The position numbers and the translations under genes are program-made. DNA of 64,000 bases from Flammeovirga sp. SJP92 (GTDB taxonomy: Bacteria > Bacteroidota > Bacteroidia > Cytophagales > Flammeovirgaceae), in NCBI RefSeq assembly GCF_001583495.1, contig NZ_LQAQ01000100.1, positions 1-64,000 on the forward strand, in the 5' to 3' direction. Below are positions 7,794 through 16,664 of this stretch, piece by piece. The stretch's first letter is position 1. Every line of letters starts with the position of its first letter. The notes beneath the pieces were generated by a model. It was not told the DNA's origin, searched no databases, and saw nothing but the letters and a program-made list of their open reading frames with translations.

Positions 7794-10664
7794 ATGAAAA
7801 CCTTTCCCATCTACTTCTTATTACTCTTGCTAGCATTCAATATTACCTCTTTCGCTCAGAGTGATGCTAACAAAAATAAATTAAGAAAAGCACTGAAAGA
7901 AGCAGAGACTTATCTTCAATTAGAGGAATATCATTATGTAGAGGAAGAAATGTTAGAAGCAGTAAAATATGCTCCTGAAAACATTCTCTGTAACTACTAT
8001 TTAGGTATTGCTATTTACAATGATCTAACAAAAAATAGAGTTGACGCTCTGCCTTATTTCCAAGTTGTTTATGACAAAGATCCCGATTTCAGACAAGTGG
8101 GCTATTGGATGGGTAAAACCTACCAGTTGTCTCATCAATTTACAAGAGCGAGTGAAATGTACTCCCTTGAAAAGAAGAAATTAGCTTCTTTGAAACCGGA
8201 GCAAAAAGCATTAGAAGAAAAAAATATTGGTTATGTAAAAGTAACTGAAACAGAACTCGACCGCTATCTTGACCAGTGCGAGAGAGGGCCTTCATTTATG
8301 GCTAATGCTGACAATAAGAATTTATTGAACTTGTCGTTAGCCAATACTTACCTTCCAGATATAACACCGATTATTACGGTGGATGGACAAAAGTTGTTTT
8401 TCACTTCTCACAGACAGGATATTTCAAGTCATCACGAGCTAGATCCACATGATCAATTGCCTTATCAAGACGTTTTTTATATGGAGCGAAGAGAGGATGG
8501 CTTTTGGTCAACGCCTAAGCCAATGGATGAAATTAACACTGAAGAACATGATGCAGCGATTGCATTATCTTCTGATGGAGACCGTTTGTTTTTATATAGA
8601 AGTGTTGGTGCCAGTACATTGAATCCAGGTGATATATATGAATCCAATGATTACAGTGGTAAATGGACTATTCCAAGACCTATTGATGCACCTATCAACT
8701 CTTCAGCATTAGAGACACACATGAGTATGTCTTCTGATGGTAAAGTTATTGTTTTTACAAGTAACAGAGAGCAAGAAGATGCTCAGGGCGGTATGGATTT
8801 ATACATCATTCGTCAATTGCCAAATGGAGATTGGGCACTTCCTCAGAATATGGGTAAAAAAATTAATACTGAATTGGATGAAGAATCACCTTATATTCAC
8901 CCAAATGGGAAAACTTTATATTTCAGTTCTCAAGGGCATAATAGTATAGGAGGCTTTGACGTATTCAAAGTTGATATTGACCTTAAAACTGGAGATTTAG
9001 GAGAAGTAATTCAATTGAACTACCCTGTAAATACAGCAAGCGACGATTTATTTTATGTAATGTCGGCCGACGGTTCAGAATCATACTTCAGTTCAGTGAG
9101 AGAAGAAGGTATGGGAGGGTATGACATTTATTGTGTGAAAAATAATGAGTCGAATGCCAGAAGCGTATCTTTCTTTGATTTGGAATTTGAAACTGAAGAT
9201 AGAAGAAATGTAGACGTCTTAGTGAAACTCATCAATGTTAGAACACAAGAGGTTGAAAAAGAACAACTCTTAAAAGCGAATAGAGGCAAATTGGAGTGGA
9301 TGCATAGATGTAGTGGAAAATATGCACTTGAAGTTTATGCAGATGGTTATTTATTAAAAACAGATCGTTTTGATTTTGCGAAAATTAATAAGCCGACAGT
9401 AAATATTCAAGAAACGTATGAGCTTCAAAAAGTTGCTGTAAACAGATCGGAGCCATTGATGAATGTGTATTTTGATGAGGATCAAACCATCAATATGTCA
9501 TCATCTTCAATGGAATTGAAAGCGTTAAAGAAGTTTATTGAAGATAATGAAGACTACAGTGTTGAAATAGTGGGACACTCTAATTATAATCCAGAGAAAA
9601 GTAAACTGGTTTTAGAGTTTATGTCAAAAACTAAAGCAATGGAAACATTGGAGGCATTGAAAACTGTAGGTATTTCAGATGAGCAATTGGTGGATGAAAA
9701 TACTGGATATGGCATAAGATATCCTATGTATTTACCTGAAAGTGATTATGCATGGAAAAATGAGCGAATGGAGTACATCGTAAGACCAAAAGGATATTCA
9801 AAATTAGCCTCAAGAGCATCTGATTGTAGTGTAACTAAGTATGACACTAGTACTTATGTGGTGAAAGAAACAGAAGCAGTAAGTGATGTGGTAAAAGTAA
9901 ATGAGGAGTCAATCAGCTATTTACTGTCTGAGTTAAGACAATGTTCTTTCTTGGAGTTGGTTGTTGCTTCCGATGCTAATCAAGAGTATTTAGATTTTTC
10001 GAATGAGATATTTACTTATTTTGAAAATAATGGAATTCCGAGAGAACACCTTACACTGCAAATGCAGAAAGATGCTCCTCTTTCAATGCGTTTGAGATAT
10101 AAAGAAATGAATGATTATGCAGGTGCAGGAACTGTTGCAATATTAAATGCTACACAAGATGAAACTGCAACTGATGATGGGATGACTGTTATATCACCAT
10201 CTGATGAGATGATTGCTGGTAATAACAATAACAGTGTAAACCCTGAGAATCAAAAAGCTTTACAAACTGCGTCAATTGCTAAAGGAACTGAAGATCTTAT
10301 TTTTGAGAAGGAGATTGAAGATATGACTATTATCTTCCCATTTGATTCTAAAGATTTTGGACATAGTAAAGATGATACACTTCAAAAAATCAAAGACTAT
10401 TTGAATGCTAACCTTTCTAAGTCTCTTAAAATCACAGGGCATACAGATAGTAGTGGTCCTGAAGTATACAATCAGTACCTTGGTATGGAAAGAGCAAAAT
10501 CAGTCGCTTTTTTCTTTAGAGATATTGAAAACCCAAATAGAATTTATGTTGACAGTAAAGGGGAGTTAGAGCCTCTTACTAGTAATGCAACAAGAGAAGG
10601 AAGAGCACTGAACAGAAGAATTCACTTTAAATTTGGTATCGTTAATACAGGTGATGCTAAATAG
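7794..10664 (+). CDS. Second PorE-like TPR / PD40 propeller / multi-OmpA protein
   Basis: 956 residues from the ATG at 7794, chosen because MKTFPIYFLLLLLAFNITSF starts a clean signal peptide; an in-frame ATG at 7767 and a TTG at 7719 are alternatives. Order: TPR-like helices (about 30-165), PD40 propeller (about 180-455, with SSDGDRLFLY, SSDGKVIVFTS, HPNGKTLYFSSQG), carboxypeptidase-regulatory-like sandwich, a degenerate OmpA-like domain (GHSNYNPEKSKL, lacking the canonical TD), a second weaker OmpA-like relic, a Ser/Thr/Asn-rich linker, and a canonical C-terminal OmpA domain with TGHTDSSGP and LNRR. It is clearly a paralogue of the upstream protein, longer by an extra OmpA-like segment. Probably anchors an envelope machine to peptidoglycan. 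Confidence 0.78.
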   Translation: MKTFPIYFLLLLLAFNITSFAQSDANKNKLRKALKEAETYLQLEEYHYVEEEMLEAVKYAPENILCNYYLGIAIYNDLTKNRVDALPYFQVVYDKDPDFRQVGYWMGKTYQLSHQFTRASEMYSLEKKKLASLKPEQKALEEKNIGYVKVTETELDRYLDQCERGPSFMANADNKNLLNLSLANTYLPDITPIITVDGQKLFFTSHRQDISSHHELDPHDQLPYQDVFYMERREDGFWSTPKPMDEINTEEHDAAIALSSDGDRLFLYRSVGASTLNPGDIYESNDYSGKWTIPRPIDAPINSSALETHMSMSSDGKVIVFTSNREQEDAQGGMDLYIIRQLPNGDWALPQNMGKKINTELDEESPYIHPNGKTLYFSSQGHNSIGGFDVFKVDIDLKTGDLGEVIQLNYPVNTASDDLFYVMSADGSESYFSSVREEGMGGYDIYCVKNNESNARSVSFFDLEFETEDRRNVDVLVKLINVRTQEVEKEQLLKANRGKLEWMHRCSGKYALEVYADGYLLKTDRFDFAKINKPTVNIQETYELQKVAVNRSEPLMNVYFDEDQTINMSSSSMELKALKKFIEDNEDYSVEIVGHSNYNPEKSKLVLEFMSKTKAMETLEALKTVGISDEQLVDENTGYGIRYPMYLPESDYAWKNERMEYIVRPKGYSKLASRASDCSVTKYDTSTYVVKETEAVSDVVKVNEESISYLLSELRQCSFLELVVASDANQEYLDFSNEIFTYFENNGIPREHLTLQMQKDAPLSMRLRYKEMNDYAGAGTVAILNATQDETATDDGMTVISPSDEMIAGNNNNSVNPENQKALQTASIAKGTEDLIFEKEIEDMTIIFPFDSKDFGHSKDDTLQKIKDYLNANLSKSLKITGHTDSSGPEVYNQYLGMERAKSVAFFFRDIENPNRIYVDSKGELEPLTSNATREGRALNRRIHFKFGIVNTGDAK

Positions 10665-10686
10665 ATCTTATAGCATAGATAAAAAA

Positions 10687-10717
10687 AATAGGCTTCCAAA
10701 TACTGGAAGCCTATTTT
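10687..10717. terminator. Bidirectional terminator between convergent genes
   Basis: Stem ATAGGCTTCCA / TGGAAGCCTAT with A run before and T run after, serving the second PorE-like gene (+) and the bacilliredoxin gene (-). Confidence 0.9.
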
Positions 10718-10739
10718 TTTATGTCTAAAGAAATGTAGA

Positions 10740-11156
10740 TTAGTCTACAAATTCATCATATACAGCTACTAAGTGCTCTGAGATCATCTCTGCAGAACGT
10801 CCTTCGATGTGGTGTCTTTCAATGAAGTGTACCAACTCACCATCTTTGAATAAAGCAATTGATGGAGATGAAGGAGGATAAGGAAGCATTAATTCTCTAG
10901 CTTTTGCAACTGCTTCAGCGTCTACGCCAGCAAATACAGTAGCTAATTGAGAAGGTTTTTTAGTTGATGTTTGTAATGAGTGTAAAACACCTGGTCTACA
11001 AGTACCAGCAGCACAACCACAAACAGAGTTAATGACTAAAAGAGTAGTGCCTTCTTTAGCAACAGTCTCTTCCACTTGAGTAGCTGAAGTTAAATCAGCA
11101 AAACCATTGTCAGTTAACTCCAATTTCATAGGAGTTGTTAAATGTTCAGGATACAT
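10740..11156 (-). CDS. BrxA/BrxB-family bacilliredoxin
   Basis: 138 residues, the usual length of the YphP/YqiW (BrxA/BrxB) family. These thioredoxin-fold proteins remove low-molecular-weight thiols from protein cysteines or act as disulfide isomerases. The active-site motif is CGC within NSVCGCAAGTCRP (about residues 44-56), and the family signature LPYPPSSPSIALF carries the cis-Pro loop. It is the last gene of the sufS-sufE-sufT operon. A role in protecting or repairing thiols during iron-sulfur assembly is an inference from context. Confidence 0.87.
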   Translation of the reverse strand: MYPEHLTTPMKLELTDNGFADLTSATQVEETVAKEGTTLLVINSVCGCAAGTCRPGVLHSLQTSTKKPSQLATVFAGVDAEAVAKARELMLPYPPSSPSIALFKDGELVHFIERHHIEGRSAEMISEHLVAVYDEFVD

Positions 11157-11185
11157 AATTTATATAAATTAAATTTTTCGTTATT

Positions 11186-11503
11186 CTATAAAAATCCAAG
11201 TTCTAATTTGGCCTCTTCAGACATCATATCTGTAGTGTAAGGAGGTTCAAAAGTTAACTCGATTTCAACTTCACTTACTTCTTCAACAGCTTTAACTACT
11301 TGTTCAATTTCACCAGGAATTTGCTCCGCTGAAGGGCATGAAGGAGTAGTCAATGTCATAAGAATATGCACTTTATTGAGCGGAGGAATAATATTGATAT
11401 CATAAATTAATCCCAACTCAAAAACGTCTACAGGTATTTCTGGATCATAAACTGTTTTGATCGCAGTAACAATTTTATCTTTTAAGCCTTCTGTATTTTC
11501 CAC
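11186..11503 (-). CDS. sufT: MIP18/DUF59-family iron-sulfur assembly protein (SufT-like)
   Basis: 105 residues, a single MIP18 (DUF59) domain. Members help mature iron-sulfur proteins. The family pattern VYDPEIPVDVFELGLIYDI (residues about 17-35) and the conserved Cys in TLTTPSCPSAEQIP (about 48-61) are present, with the C-terminal PPYTTDMMSEEAKLELGFL ending typical of the Bacteroidota SUF version. It lies 18 bases after sufE and 29 bases before the bacilliredoxin gene, so it is part of one operon. Confidence 0.9.
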   Translation of the reverse strand: MENTEGLKDKIVTAIKTVYDPEIPVDVFELGLIYDINIIPPLNKVHILMTLTTPSCPSAEQIPGEIEQVVKAVEEVSEVEIELTFEPPYTTDMMSEEAKLELGFL

Positions 11504-11521
11504 TTTTGTCTAATTTTTAGA

Positions 11522-11959
11522 TTAACCCTTTGCACTATAAGCTAAAGCGTAAAACTTCATTTGCTTAATCATTGAAGCAAAACCGTTAGAACGTTGCGAA
11601 CCAATTACACCGTTCATACCAATTTTGTCAAAGAAGAATAAATCTGCATTAATAATTTCTTGAGGTGTTCGGTTATTTAAAACACGGATCAATAAGCTGA
11701 TAAGACCTTTTGTAATGTCTGTATTACTGTCTGCATTGAAAATAACATGACCGTCTACAAAATCAGTAGTTAGCCACACTTTTGACTGACAACCTTTGAT
11801 GATGTTTTCATCTACTTTGTCACTTTCATCTATAGCAGGAAGGTCTTGACCCAATTCCATGATATAGAAAATTGTTGATTCTCTATCTCCATCTAAAAGA
11901 TCAAATTCATCAATGATCTCATTTTGGATCTCCTCTATATTTTTTGTCATTACTGCCAT
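11522..11959 (-). CDS. sufE: SufE cysteine desulfuration protein
   Basis: 145 residues. SufE accepts the persulfide sulfur from SufS and passes it to the scaffold. The sulfur-accepting Cys is in IIKGCQSKVWL (about residues 48-58), the hallmark of the family; LIRVLNNRTPQEI is also typical. It follows sufS by 15 bases, which fits the stoichiometric SufS-SufE pair. The first Met (MAVMTKNIEEI) is used; the Met three codons later is an alternative start. Confidence 0.94.
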   Translation of the reverse strand: MAVMTKNIEEIQNEIIDEFDLLDGDRESTIFYIMELGQDLPAIDESDKVDENIIKGCQSKVWLTTDFVDGHVIFNADSNTDITKGLISLLIRVLNNRTPQEIINADLFFFDKIGMNGVIGSQRSNGFASMIKQMKFYALAYSAKG

Positions 11960-11974
11960 TGTATATCTTAAATT

Positions 11975-13195
11975 TTAACCAAACATTTTAACTATACGTA
12001 CCAACCCTTCAATAAATTTATCAACTTCTTCAAACGTATTATAAGCGGAGAATGAAGCCCTAACAGTTCCTTCAAGTCCGTATCTAGCCATGAGTGGTTG
12101 AGTACAATGATGTCCTGTTCTTACAGCGATACCACGGGCATCCAACATCATTCCGATATCATAATTATGAATATTTTCAATTACAAACGATAGTACACTC
12201 ACTTTGTTTTGAGCTTCGCCGTAAATTTTTGCAGTAGGAACTTCTTTCTTTAATTTCTCAGTAGCATAGTCAAGCAATGCTTTTTCGTGAGCGGCAATAT
12301 TCTCTCTTCCCCACTTATTAATGAACTGAACAGCTACACCAAATGCAATTGTGTCTGCAATATTGGGAGTACCTGCTTCAAATTTATAAGGGAGTTCATT
12401 GAAAGTTGTACCATCAAAAGAAACCTCTTTGATCATTTCGCCACCGCCTAGGAAAGGAGGCATAGCATTTAAAAGTTCTTCTTTACCATATAAGAAGCCC
12501 ATGCCTGTTGGTCCAAACATTTTGTGGGCTGAAGTAACAAAGAAGTCACAATCCATAGCTTGAACATCTACAGTAAGGTGCGCTGCCGATTGTGCTCCAT
12601 CAATCAATACTTTTGCGTTTACTTCATGTGCTTTTTGGATAATTTCTTCCACAGGGTTGATGGTACCCAAAGCATTTGAAGCATGGTTTACTGCAACAAC
12701 TTTTACTTTGTCCGAAAGTAATCTTTCATATTCTTCGAAAATAATTTCACCTTCTTCACTAATAGGAATAGGGATTACAGAAGCACCTTTTTCTTTGGCG
12801 ATCAACTGCCAAGGTACAATATTGGAGTGGTGTTCCATGGTAGATACCAAAACGATATCACCTTCATTCAACACCATTCTTCCGTAAGTTTGAGCTACTA
12901 GGTTAATTCCTTCAGTAGTTCCCTTTGTAAGAATAACTTCCTCAGATTTTCCCGCATTAATAAATTCTTGAAGGAGCGTTCTAGTTTCTTCAAATGCCTT
13001 AGTGGCTTTATCTGCTAAAGTATGAGCACCTCTATGAACATTGGAATTGTATCCGTCGTAATATTCTTGCAATGCATCAACTACCACTTTGGGCTTTTGA
13101 TTTGTTGCGGCATTATCAAAATATATTAAAGCATGTCCGTTTACCTCAGTGCTTAGAATAGGAAATTCTTTACGAAGTTGTTCTACATCAATCAT
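11975..13195 (-). CDS. sufS: SufS cysteine desulfurase
   Basis: 406 residues, the typical length of group II cysteine desulfurases. It uses pyridoxal phosphate to take sulfur from cysteine for iron-sulfur cluster assembly. The PLP lysine is in VTSAHKMFGPTGMGFLYGK and the catalytic Cys in VRTGHHCTQPLM near the C-terminus; the N-terminal YFDNAATNQKP is standard. First gene of a four-gene operon with sufE, sufT and a bacilliredoxin. The scaffold genes sufBCD are not in this window, so the SUF system is divided between loci. Confidence 0.96.
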   Translation of the reverse strand: MIDVEQLRKEFPILSTEVNGHALIYFDNAATNQKPKVVVDALQEYYDGYNSNVHRGAHTLADKATKAFEETRTLLQEFINAGKSEEVILTKGTTEGINLVAQTYGRMVLNEGDIVLVSTMEHHSNIVPWQLIAKEKGASVIPIPISEEGEIIFEEYERLLSDKVKVVAVNHASNALGTINPVEEIIQKAHEVNAKVLIDGAQSAAHLTVDVQAMDCDFFVTSAHKMFGPTGMGFLYGKEELLNAMPPFLGGGEMIKEVSFDGTTFNELPYKFEAGTPNIADTIAFGVAVQFINKWGRENIAAHEKALLDYATEKLKKEVPTAKIYGEAQNKVSVLSFVIENIHNYDIGMMLDARGIAVRTGHHCTQPLMARYGLEGTVRASFSAYNTFEEVDKFIEGLVRIVKMFG

Positions 13196-13425
13196 TTTCT
13201 CTCTTATTTAGAATGAATCTACTCTAATTAAGTTGCAATTTTATATAAAAGTTCGTCTTGTTCAAGTTTCTTAAGCTATTCGTATAAAATAATTGCAAAA
13301 AAAGATGATTATATGAACAATTATTAATATTTGGAATAAAATGCTCGAAAAAAAGTCACTTTTTAAGTAAACTAATTTAGACTTCAAAAGTTCTTTTTTC
13401 TGCTTACTTTGGAATTATTACCTTT

Positions 13426-13459
13426 TTGCAACAGCGTCATACTTGCAACATTTTTGCAA
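13426..13459. promoter_or_regulatory. Three TTGCAA half-sites upstream of the MerC gene (possible Zur operator)
   Basis: The self-complementary hexamer TTGCAA occurs three times within 34 bases (13426, 13443, 13454), the last two as TTGCAAC-ATT-TTTGCAA. This is 30-60 bases before the MerC gene. A zinc-responsive Fur-family repressor is a plausible binder given the metal-handling genes, but this is not proven. Confidence 0.42.
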
Positions 13460-13488
13460 ATTAACTTTCTAACTATTTATTTTGCAGT

Positions 13489-13923
13489 ATGATTAAAACA
13501 ATGAGACAAAATATCGTTAAATACGCAGATCAAATAGGATTCACTGGATCTTTATTCTGCCTGATACATTGTATTCTGACTTCAGGAATAATTGTTATCA
13601 GTTCTGCTGTGTCTCATAGTGGTGAACATCATCATGATCATGCACATACGCTTGACGTCTGGGGCGTGCTTGATATCACTATGATTTTGATTAGTGGCGT
13701 GGCAGTTTTTTTTGCTACCAAAAAGACGAAATCCGATCTCTTAAGAAATGGCATGTGGTTATTTTACACTGTTTACGCCTTCAGTATGATGGTAAAATAT
13801 GTGGGATATGAACCGCTATGGTTAGCTATTGTTTCTTATGGTGCGTCTATTGGTTTGATTGTTAGTCATTTGATTAACTTAAAGCAAACACATACAAAGC
13901 AATCTGAAGTTTGTACGTGTTAG
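13489..13923 (+). CDS. MerC-domain membrane protein, His-rich
   Basis: 144 residues with about four membrane spans. The motif ADQIGFTGSLFCLIHC (residues about 13-28), with the two Cys of the first membrane helix, is the hallmark of the MerC family, a group of small inner-membrane proteins first known from mercury uptake. A His-rich loop (GEHHHDHAHTLD, about 44-55) and a C-terminal CTC motif add metal ligands. There is no mer operon here. It faces away from a zinc-type ABC operon across a convergent junction, so a part in zinc or other metal homeostasis is more likely than mercury resistance. Confidence 0.82.
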   Translation: MIKTMRQNIVKYADQIGFTGSLFCLIHCILTSGIIVISSAVSHSGEHHHDHAHTLDVWGVLDITMILISGVAVFFATKKTKSDLLRNGMWLFYTVYAFSMMVKYVGYEPLWLAIVSYGASIGLIVSHLINLKQTHTKQSEVCTC

Positions 13924-13939
13924 CTCTATCTATTTCTTA

Positions 13940-14386
13940 TTAATTTAAAACTTCTACTATTTCCGTGTTTTTCAGTCGGTAGATAAGACTGAAAAAATCA
14001 TCTCTATTTAATTCTAGCCTACCTTTTACAATTACCTTTTTGTTGACTAGGTTTTGTCGTTTTGGAGTGTCCAATTCCATCACGGTTTCAGGGCCTGCAT
14101 TTCCACAGAAAAAACAGTTGGCAAAAGCCATGTAGGAAAGGATACTAGTCCCGTCTTCACTATCAACAGGCAGTATATACCCGCTGATAGTGATCATAGA
14201 ACCATCAATCATTTCCACTTCTCCACCAAAAATAGGTTCTGAAACTTCAAAGCCTAAGGTTTCATCCATGTAGGTTTTCATTTCAACATGACTGAGCGTT
14301 TTCCAAACTTCCTCAGGAGAAATTTGTGCCCATGATGAAGTGGAGAGTATTAGAAAAAAGAGCGATGCGATATATAAAAATTTCAT
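13940..14386 (-). CDS. Small secreted protein of the His-rich ABC operon (DUF3299-like)
   Basis: 148 residues from the ATG at 14386, which begins the signal peptide MKFLYIASLFFLILSTSSWA; an upstream in-frame start at 14443 would lie inside the permease gene. The core GSMITISGYILPVDSEDG followed by a FANCFFCGNAGPE segment (C-x2-C) resembles the OB-like fold of the DUF3299 family. It starts 1 base after the permease stop codon, so it is translationally coupled to the transporter. A periplasmic metal chaperone or metallo-binding role is an inference from the context. Confidence 0.7.
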   Translation of the reverse strand: MKFLYIASLFFLILSTSSWAQISPEEVWKTLSHVEMKTYMDETLGFEVSEPIFGGEVEMIDGSMITISGYILPVDSEDGTSILSYMAFANCFFCGNAGPETVMELDTPKRQNLVNKKVIVKGRLELNRDDFFSLIYRLKNTEIVEVLN

Positions 14387-14387
14387 A

Positions 14388-15731
14388 TTATTCTGATAAT
14401 GCCTGTGATATGTTTGTTTTAGCTGCTTGTATGGCTGGAACAATGGAAGCTATAAAACCAATACTAATAGTGCCAATAAATAAGTACAATTCACCAATAG
14501 TAAACGTAAAACTACTAATATTTAAGGATTGGAGCGCTTCAATAGAAGTAGATGCTACCCCAATAGTTGCGTGACTTATTGTTATGCCAATGATGAAACC
14601 TAAAAGAGCACACAATAATCCTTCGGTCAATAATAAACCAAAAATATAACTCTGTTTGGTGCCTAGTGATCTCATGTAAGCTAATTCATATTTTCTTTCC
14701 TTTAATGAATTATATAAAGAAATGAAGATACTTAAGCCTGAAACAATAATGATAGCAATGGCTAAATATTGTAAAGCTAGGATGACATCGCCTACCAAAC
14801 TTAATAGTCGAGCAGTTTCATAAGCAGGACTAGCCGCTTGCATAGAAGTTTGCTCATTGATCATTCTTGGTAGTGCTATGGCGCCCATTGGGTTTCTGAA
14901 CTTAACCAACAAAGTTGTGATTTCTTTTTCAGCATCCTCATGATCGTCATGATAGGTATGTGTTTCATGGCCGTCATGGCCGTCATGGTCGTGCTCATCA
15001 TGATCCTCATCCTCATCTCCATGGTCATCATGTTTATGAGCATGCTTTTTATGATGTTTATCCTTCTTTTTACCAGACAGGTTACCATAATTTACTTTAC
15101 TCTTTGGCTCATGTTTATGGACATCCCAAATTGAATTCAAACTGGTCATAATTAAATTATCAATGACAGTTCCCGTTGTCTTTAGAATTCCAACCACCAC
15201 AAAGTGTTCATCATCATGACTGTGTCCTTCTTCACCCATACCATGAGAACTATGGAAATCATCACCAATTTTCAACCCTAACTTTCGGGCGACGTTCGCT
15301 CCAATTGTAGCTTCAAAAGAACTCTTTTCATTCCACATTTTTCCTTCCAAAAGCTGAACTTCGTACAAGTCAGTGTATTCATGAGTGGTTCCGACAATTC
15401 TGTAACCTTTATAATTATCACCTAATGACTGTGGAATAGCTTTATCAATAAGTGGGTGCTTTTTTAATCTCATGGCATCTTCAAGTAGTATATTTCCTGT
15501 CGGATTATCTACCTGATAAATTGCACAAAGGATTAATTGTAAAGGACTTCCTTTTGCTCCGACAACCATTCCAATGCCAGCTTTATTCTTCTCAAGTGTA
15601 GTTTGAAAATAATCTTGAGCCAAAAGAAGTGCAGAAATGATACTTACTCCAAAAGCGAATAATGTAAGGTTGAGTGAAGTGCTAAGAGGTTTGTGCCAAA
15701 GGTTTTTCCAGGCAAATTTGAATATATTCAT
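14388..15731 (-). CDS. FtsX/MacB-type ABC permease with a histidine-rich loop
   Basis: 447 residues. N-terminal membrane helix (about 17-38), a large extracytoplasmic domain, and three C-terminal helices (about 320-445) in the FtsX arrangement. Two His/Asp-rich stretches stand out in the outer domain: about 160-176 (HSSHGMGEEGHSHDDEH) and about 205-265, with dozens of His and Asp. These should bind divalent metals, probably zinc. It follows the ATPase by 2 bases and precedes the small secreted protein by 1. A comparable set, ATPase, FtsX-type permease and small secreted proteins under Zur control, is known from the Vibrio cholerae Zrg zinc system. Metal and direction of transport are not shown by the sequence. 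Confidence 0.82.
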   Translation of the reverse strand: MNIFKFAWKNLWHKPLSTSLNLTLFAFGVSIISALLLAQDYFQTTLEKNKAGIGMVVGAKGSPLQLILCAIYQVDNPTGNILLEDAMRLKKHPLIDKAIPQSLGDNYKGYRIVGTTHEYTDLYEVQLLEGKMWNEKSSFEATIGANVARKLGLKIGDDFHSSHGMGEEGHSHDDEHFVVVGILKTTGTVIDNLIMTSLNSIWDVHKHEPKSKVNYGNLSGKKKDKHHKKHAHKHDDHGDEDEDHDEHDHDGHDGHETHTYHDDHEDAEKEITTLLVKFRNPMGAIALPRMINEQTSMQAASPAYETARLLSLVGDVILALQYLAIAIIIVSGLSIFISLYNSLKERKYELAYMRSLGTKQSYIFGLLLTEGLLCALLGFIIGITISHATIGVASTSIEALQSLNISSFTFTIGELYLFIGTISIGFIASIVPAIQAAKTNISQALSE

Positions 15732-15733
15732 GA

Positions 15734-16375
15734 TTATTGGATACTTTTTAGCGTTAGGATGTGATCTTGAAATTCTTCTTTTAATCGGCTGTCGTGAGTG
15801 ACAATCACTAAAGCACTATTTTCTTCAGAAGCTATTTCTTTTAATAGGCGAATGACTTCAAAAGCATGGCCATCATCCAAACTTGCAGTAGGCTCATCTG
15901 CTAATAGTAAGGCAGGTTTATTAATCAAAGCCATAGCTACAGAAAGACGTTGTTTTTCACCTTCACTCATTTTTTTAGGTGATCTGTCCTTGTGTTTCAC
16001 TATACCTAACTTTGTCAACAAATGATCAATTCTATTTTTATCAACTTTTTTACCGCCAGCTTGTTGTGCAAAAGCTAGATTCTCAACAACAGTAAGGGCC
16101 TGTGCGAAATGAGGTTTTTGGAAAATAATCCCAATATTTTCGCCTCTGAATTGATCCATTTCCTTACTTTTCAGTGTAGAAATATCAATATTATTTATGC
16201 TGATTTTTCCTTCTGTACAAGGCAGTAAACCTCCTAATAAGTGCAGTAATGTGGTTTTTCCGCACCCAGAAGGGCCCAATATTAATAATTTATCTCCGGA
16301 AGAAATCTCAAAATCTGGGAATGAGATAGTACTTCCTTTTGGATAAGTGTATTGCAGTTGACTCGTTTGTATCAT
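15734..16375 (-). CDS. ABC transporter ATP-binding protein (LolD/MacB type)
   Basis: 213 residues from the ATG at 16375; a TTG at 16396 would add seven residues and is less likely. Walker A GPSGCGKTT (about residues 34-42), signature MSEGEKQRLSVA and Walker B LLLADEPTASLD are intact. The short LolD-like form pairs with FtsX-type permeases, here the His-rich one encoded 2 bases downstream. Together with the small secreted protein they form a three-gene operon. Confidence 0.93.
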   Translation of the reverse strand: MIQTSQLQYTYPKGSTISFPDFEISSGDKLLILGPSGCGKTTLLHLLGGLLPCTEGKISINNIDISTLKSKEMDQFRGENIGIIFQKPHFAQALTVVENLAFAQQAGGKKVDKNRIDHLLTKLGIVKHKDRSPKKMSEGEKQRLSVAMALINKPALLLADEPTASLDDGHAFEVIRLLKEIASEENSALVIVTHDSRLKEEFQDHILTLKSIQ

Positions 16376-16599
16376 TATGTTTATACTTTGTGACAAAAGT
16401 AATAGGAAAGGAAGATTAAATATAACATTCTGATTGATATTGGATAAGATTTATAATTTTAAAAGAACTTTTATAAAAGAGAGCGGAAATGAATGAGAAT
16501 CGAGAGATATTTTTTTGTACTATATAAAGATTGATTTTTAATGTTTCAATAAATAGAATATTCGCTTTTTGAAAAAGGATGCTCTGATATATTTTTTCT

Positions 16600-16607
16600 T
16601 ATGTTTG
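16600..16607 (+). promoter_or_regulatory. Bacteroidota -7 promoter box
   Basis: TATGTTTG matches the TAnnTTTG consensus, 57 bases before the ATG of the following secreted-protein gene. Confidence 0.5.
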
Positions 16608-16664
16608 CTTTACTTAAAGTGTATTCTACTAAATAAATCCTCAAATTTTTTAATCATTTAAAGT

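Noticed and set aside
13489-13923. Mercury resistance locus
   Set aside because: MerC domain only, no merA, merP, merT or merR; the context is zinc-like.
14876-15151. Several His-, Met- or Asp-rich frames in other phases of the permease
   Set aside because: They are shadows of the repetitive CAT/GAT codons of the His-rich loop.
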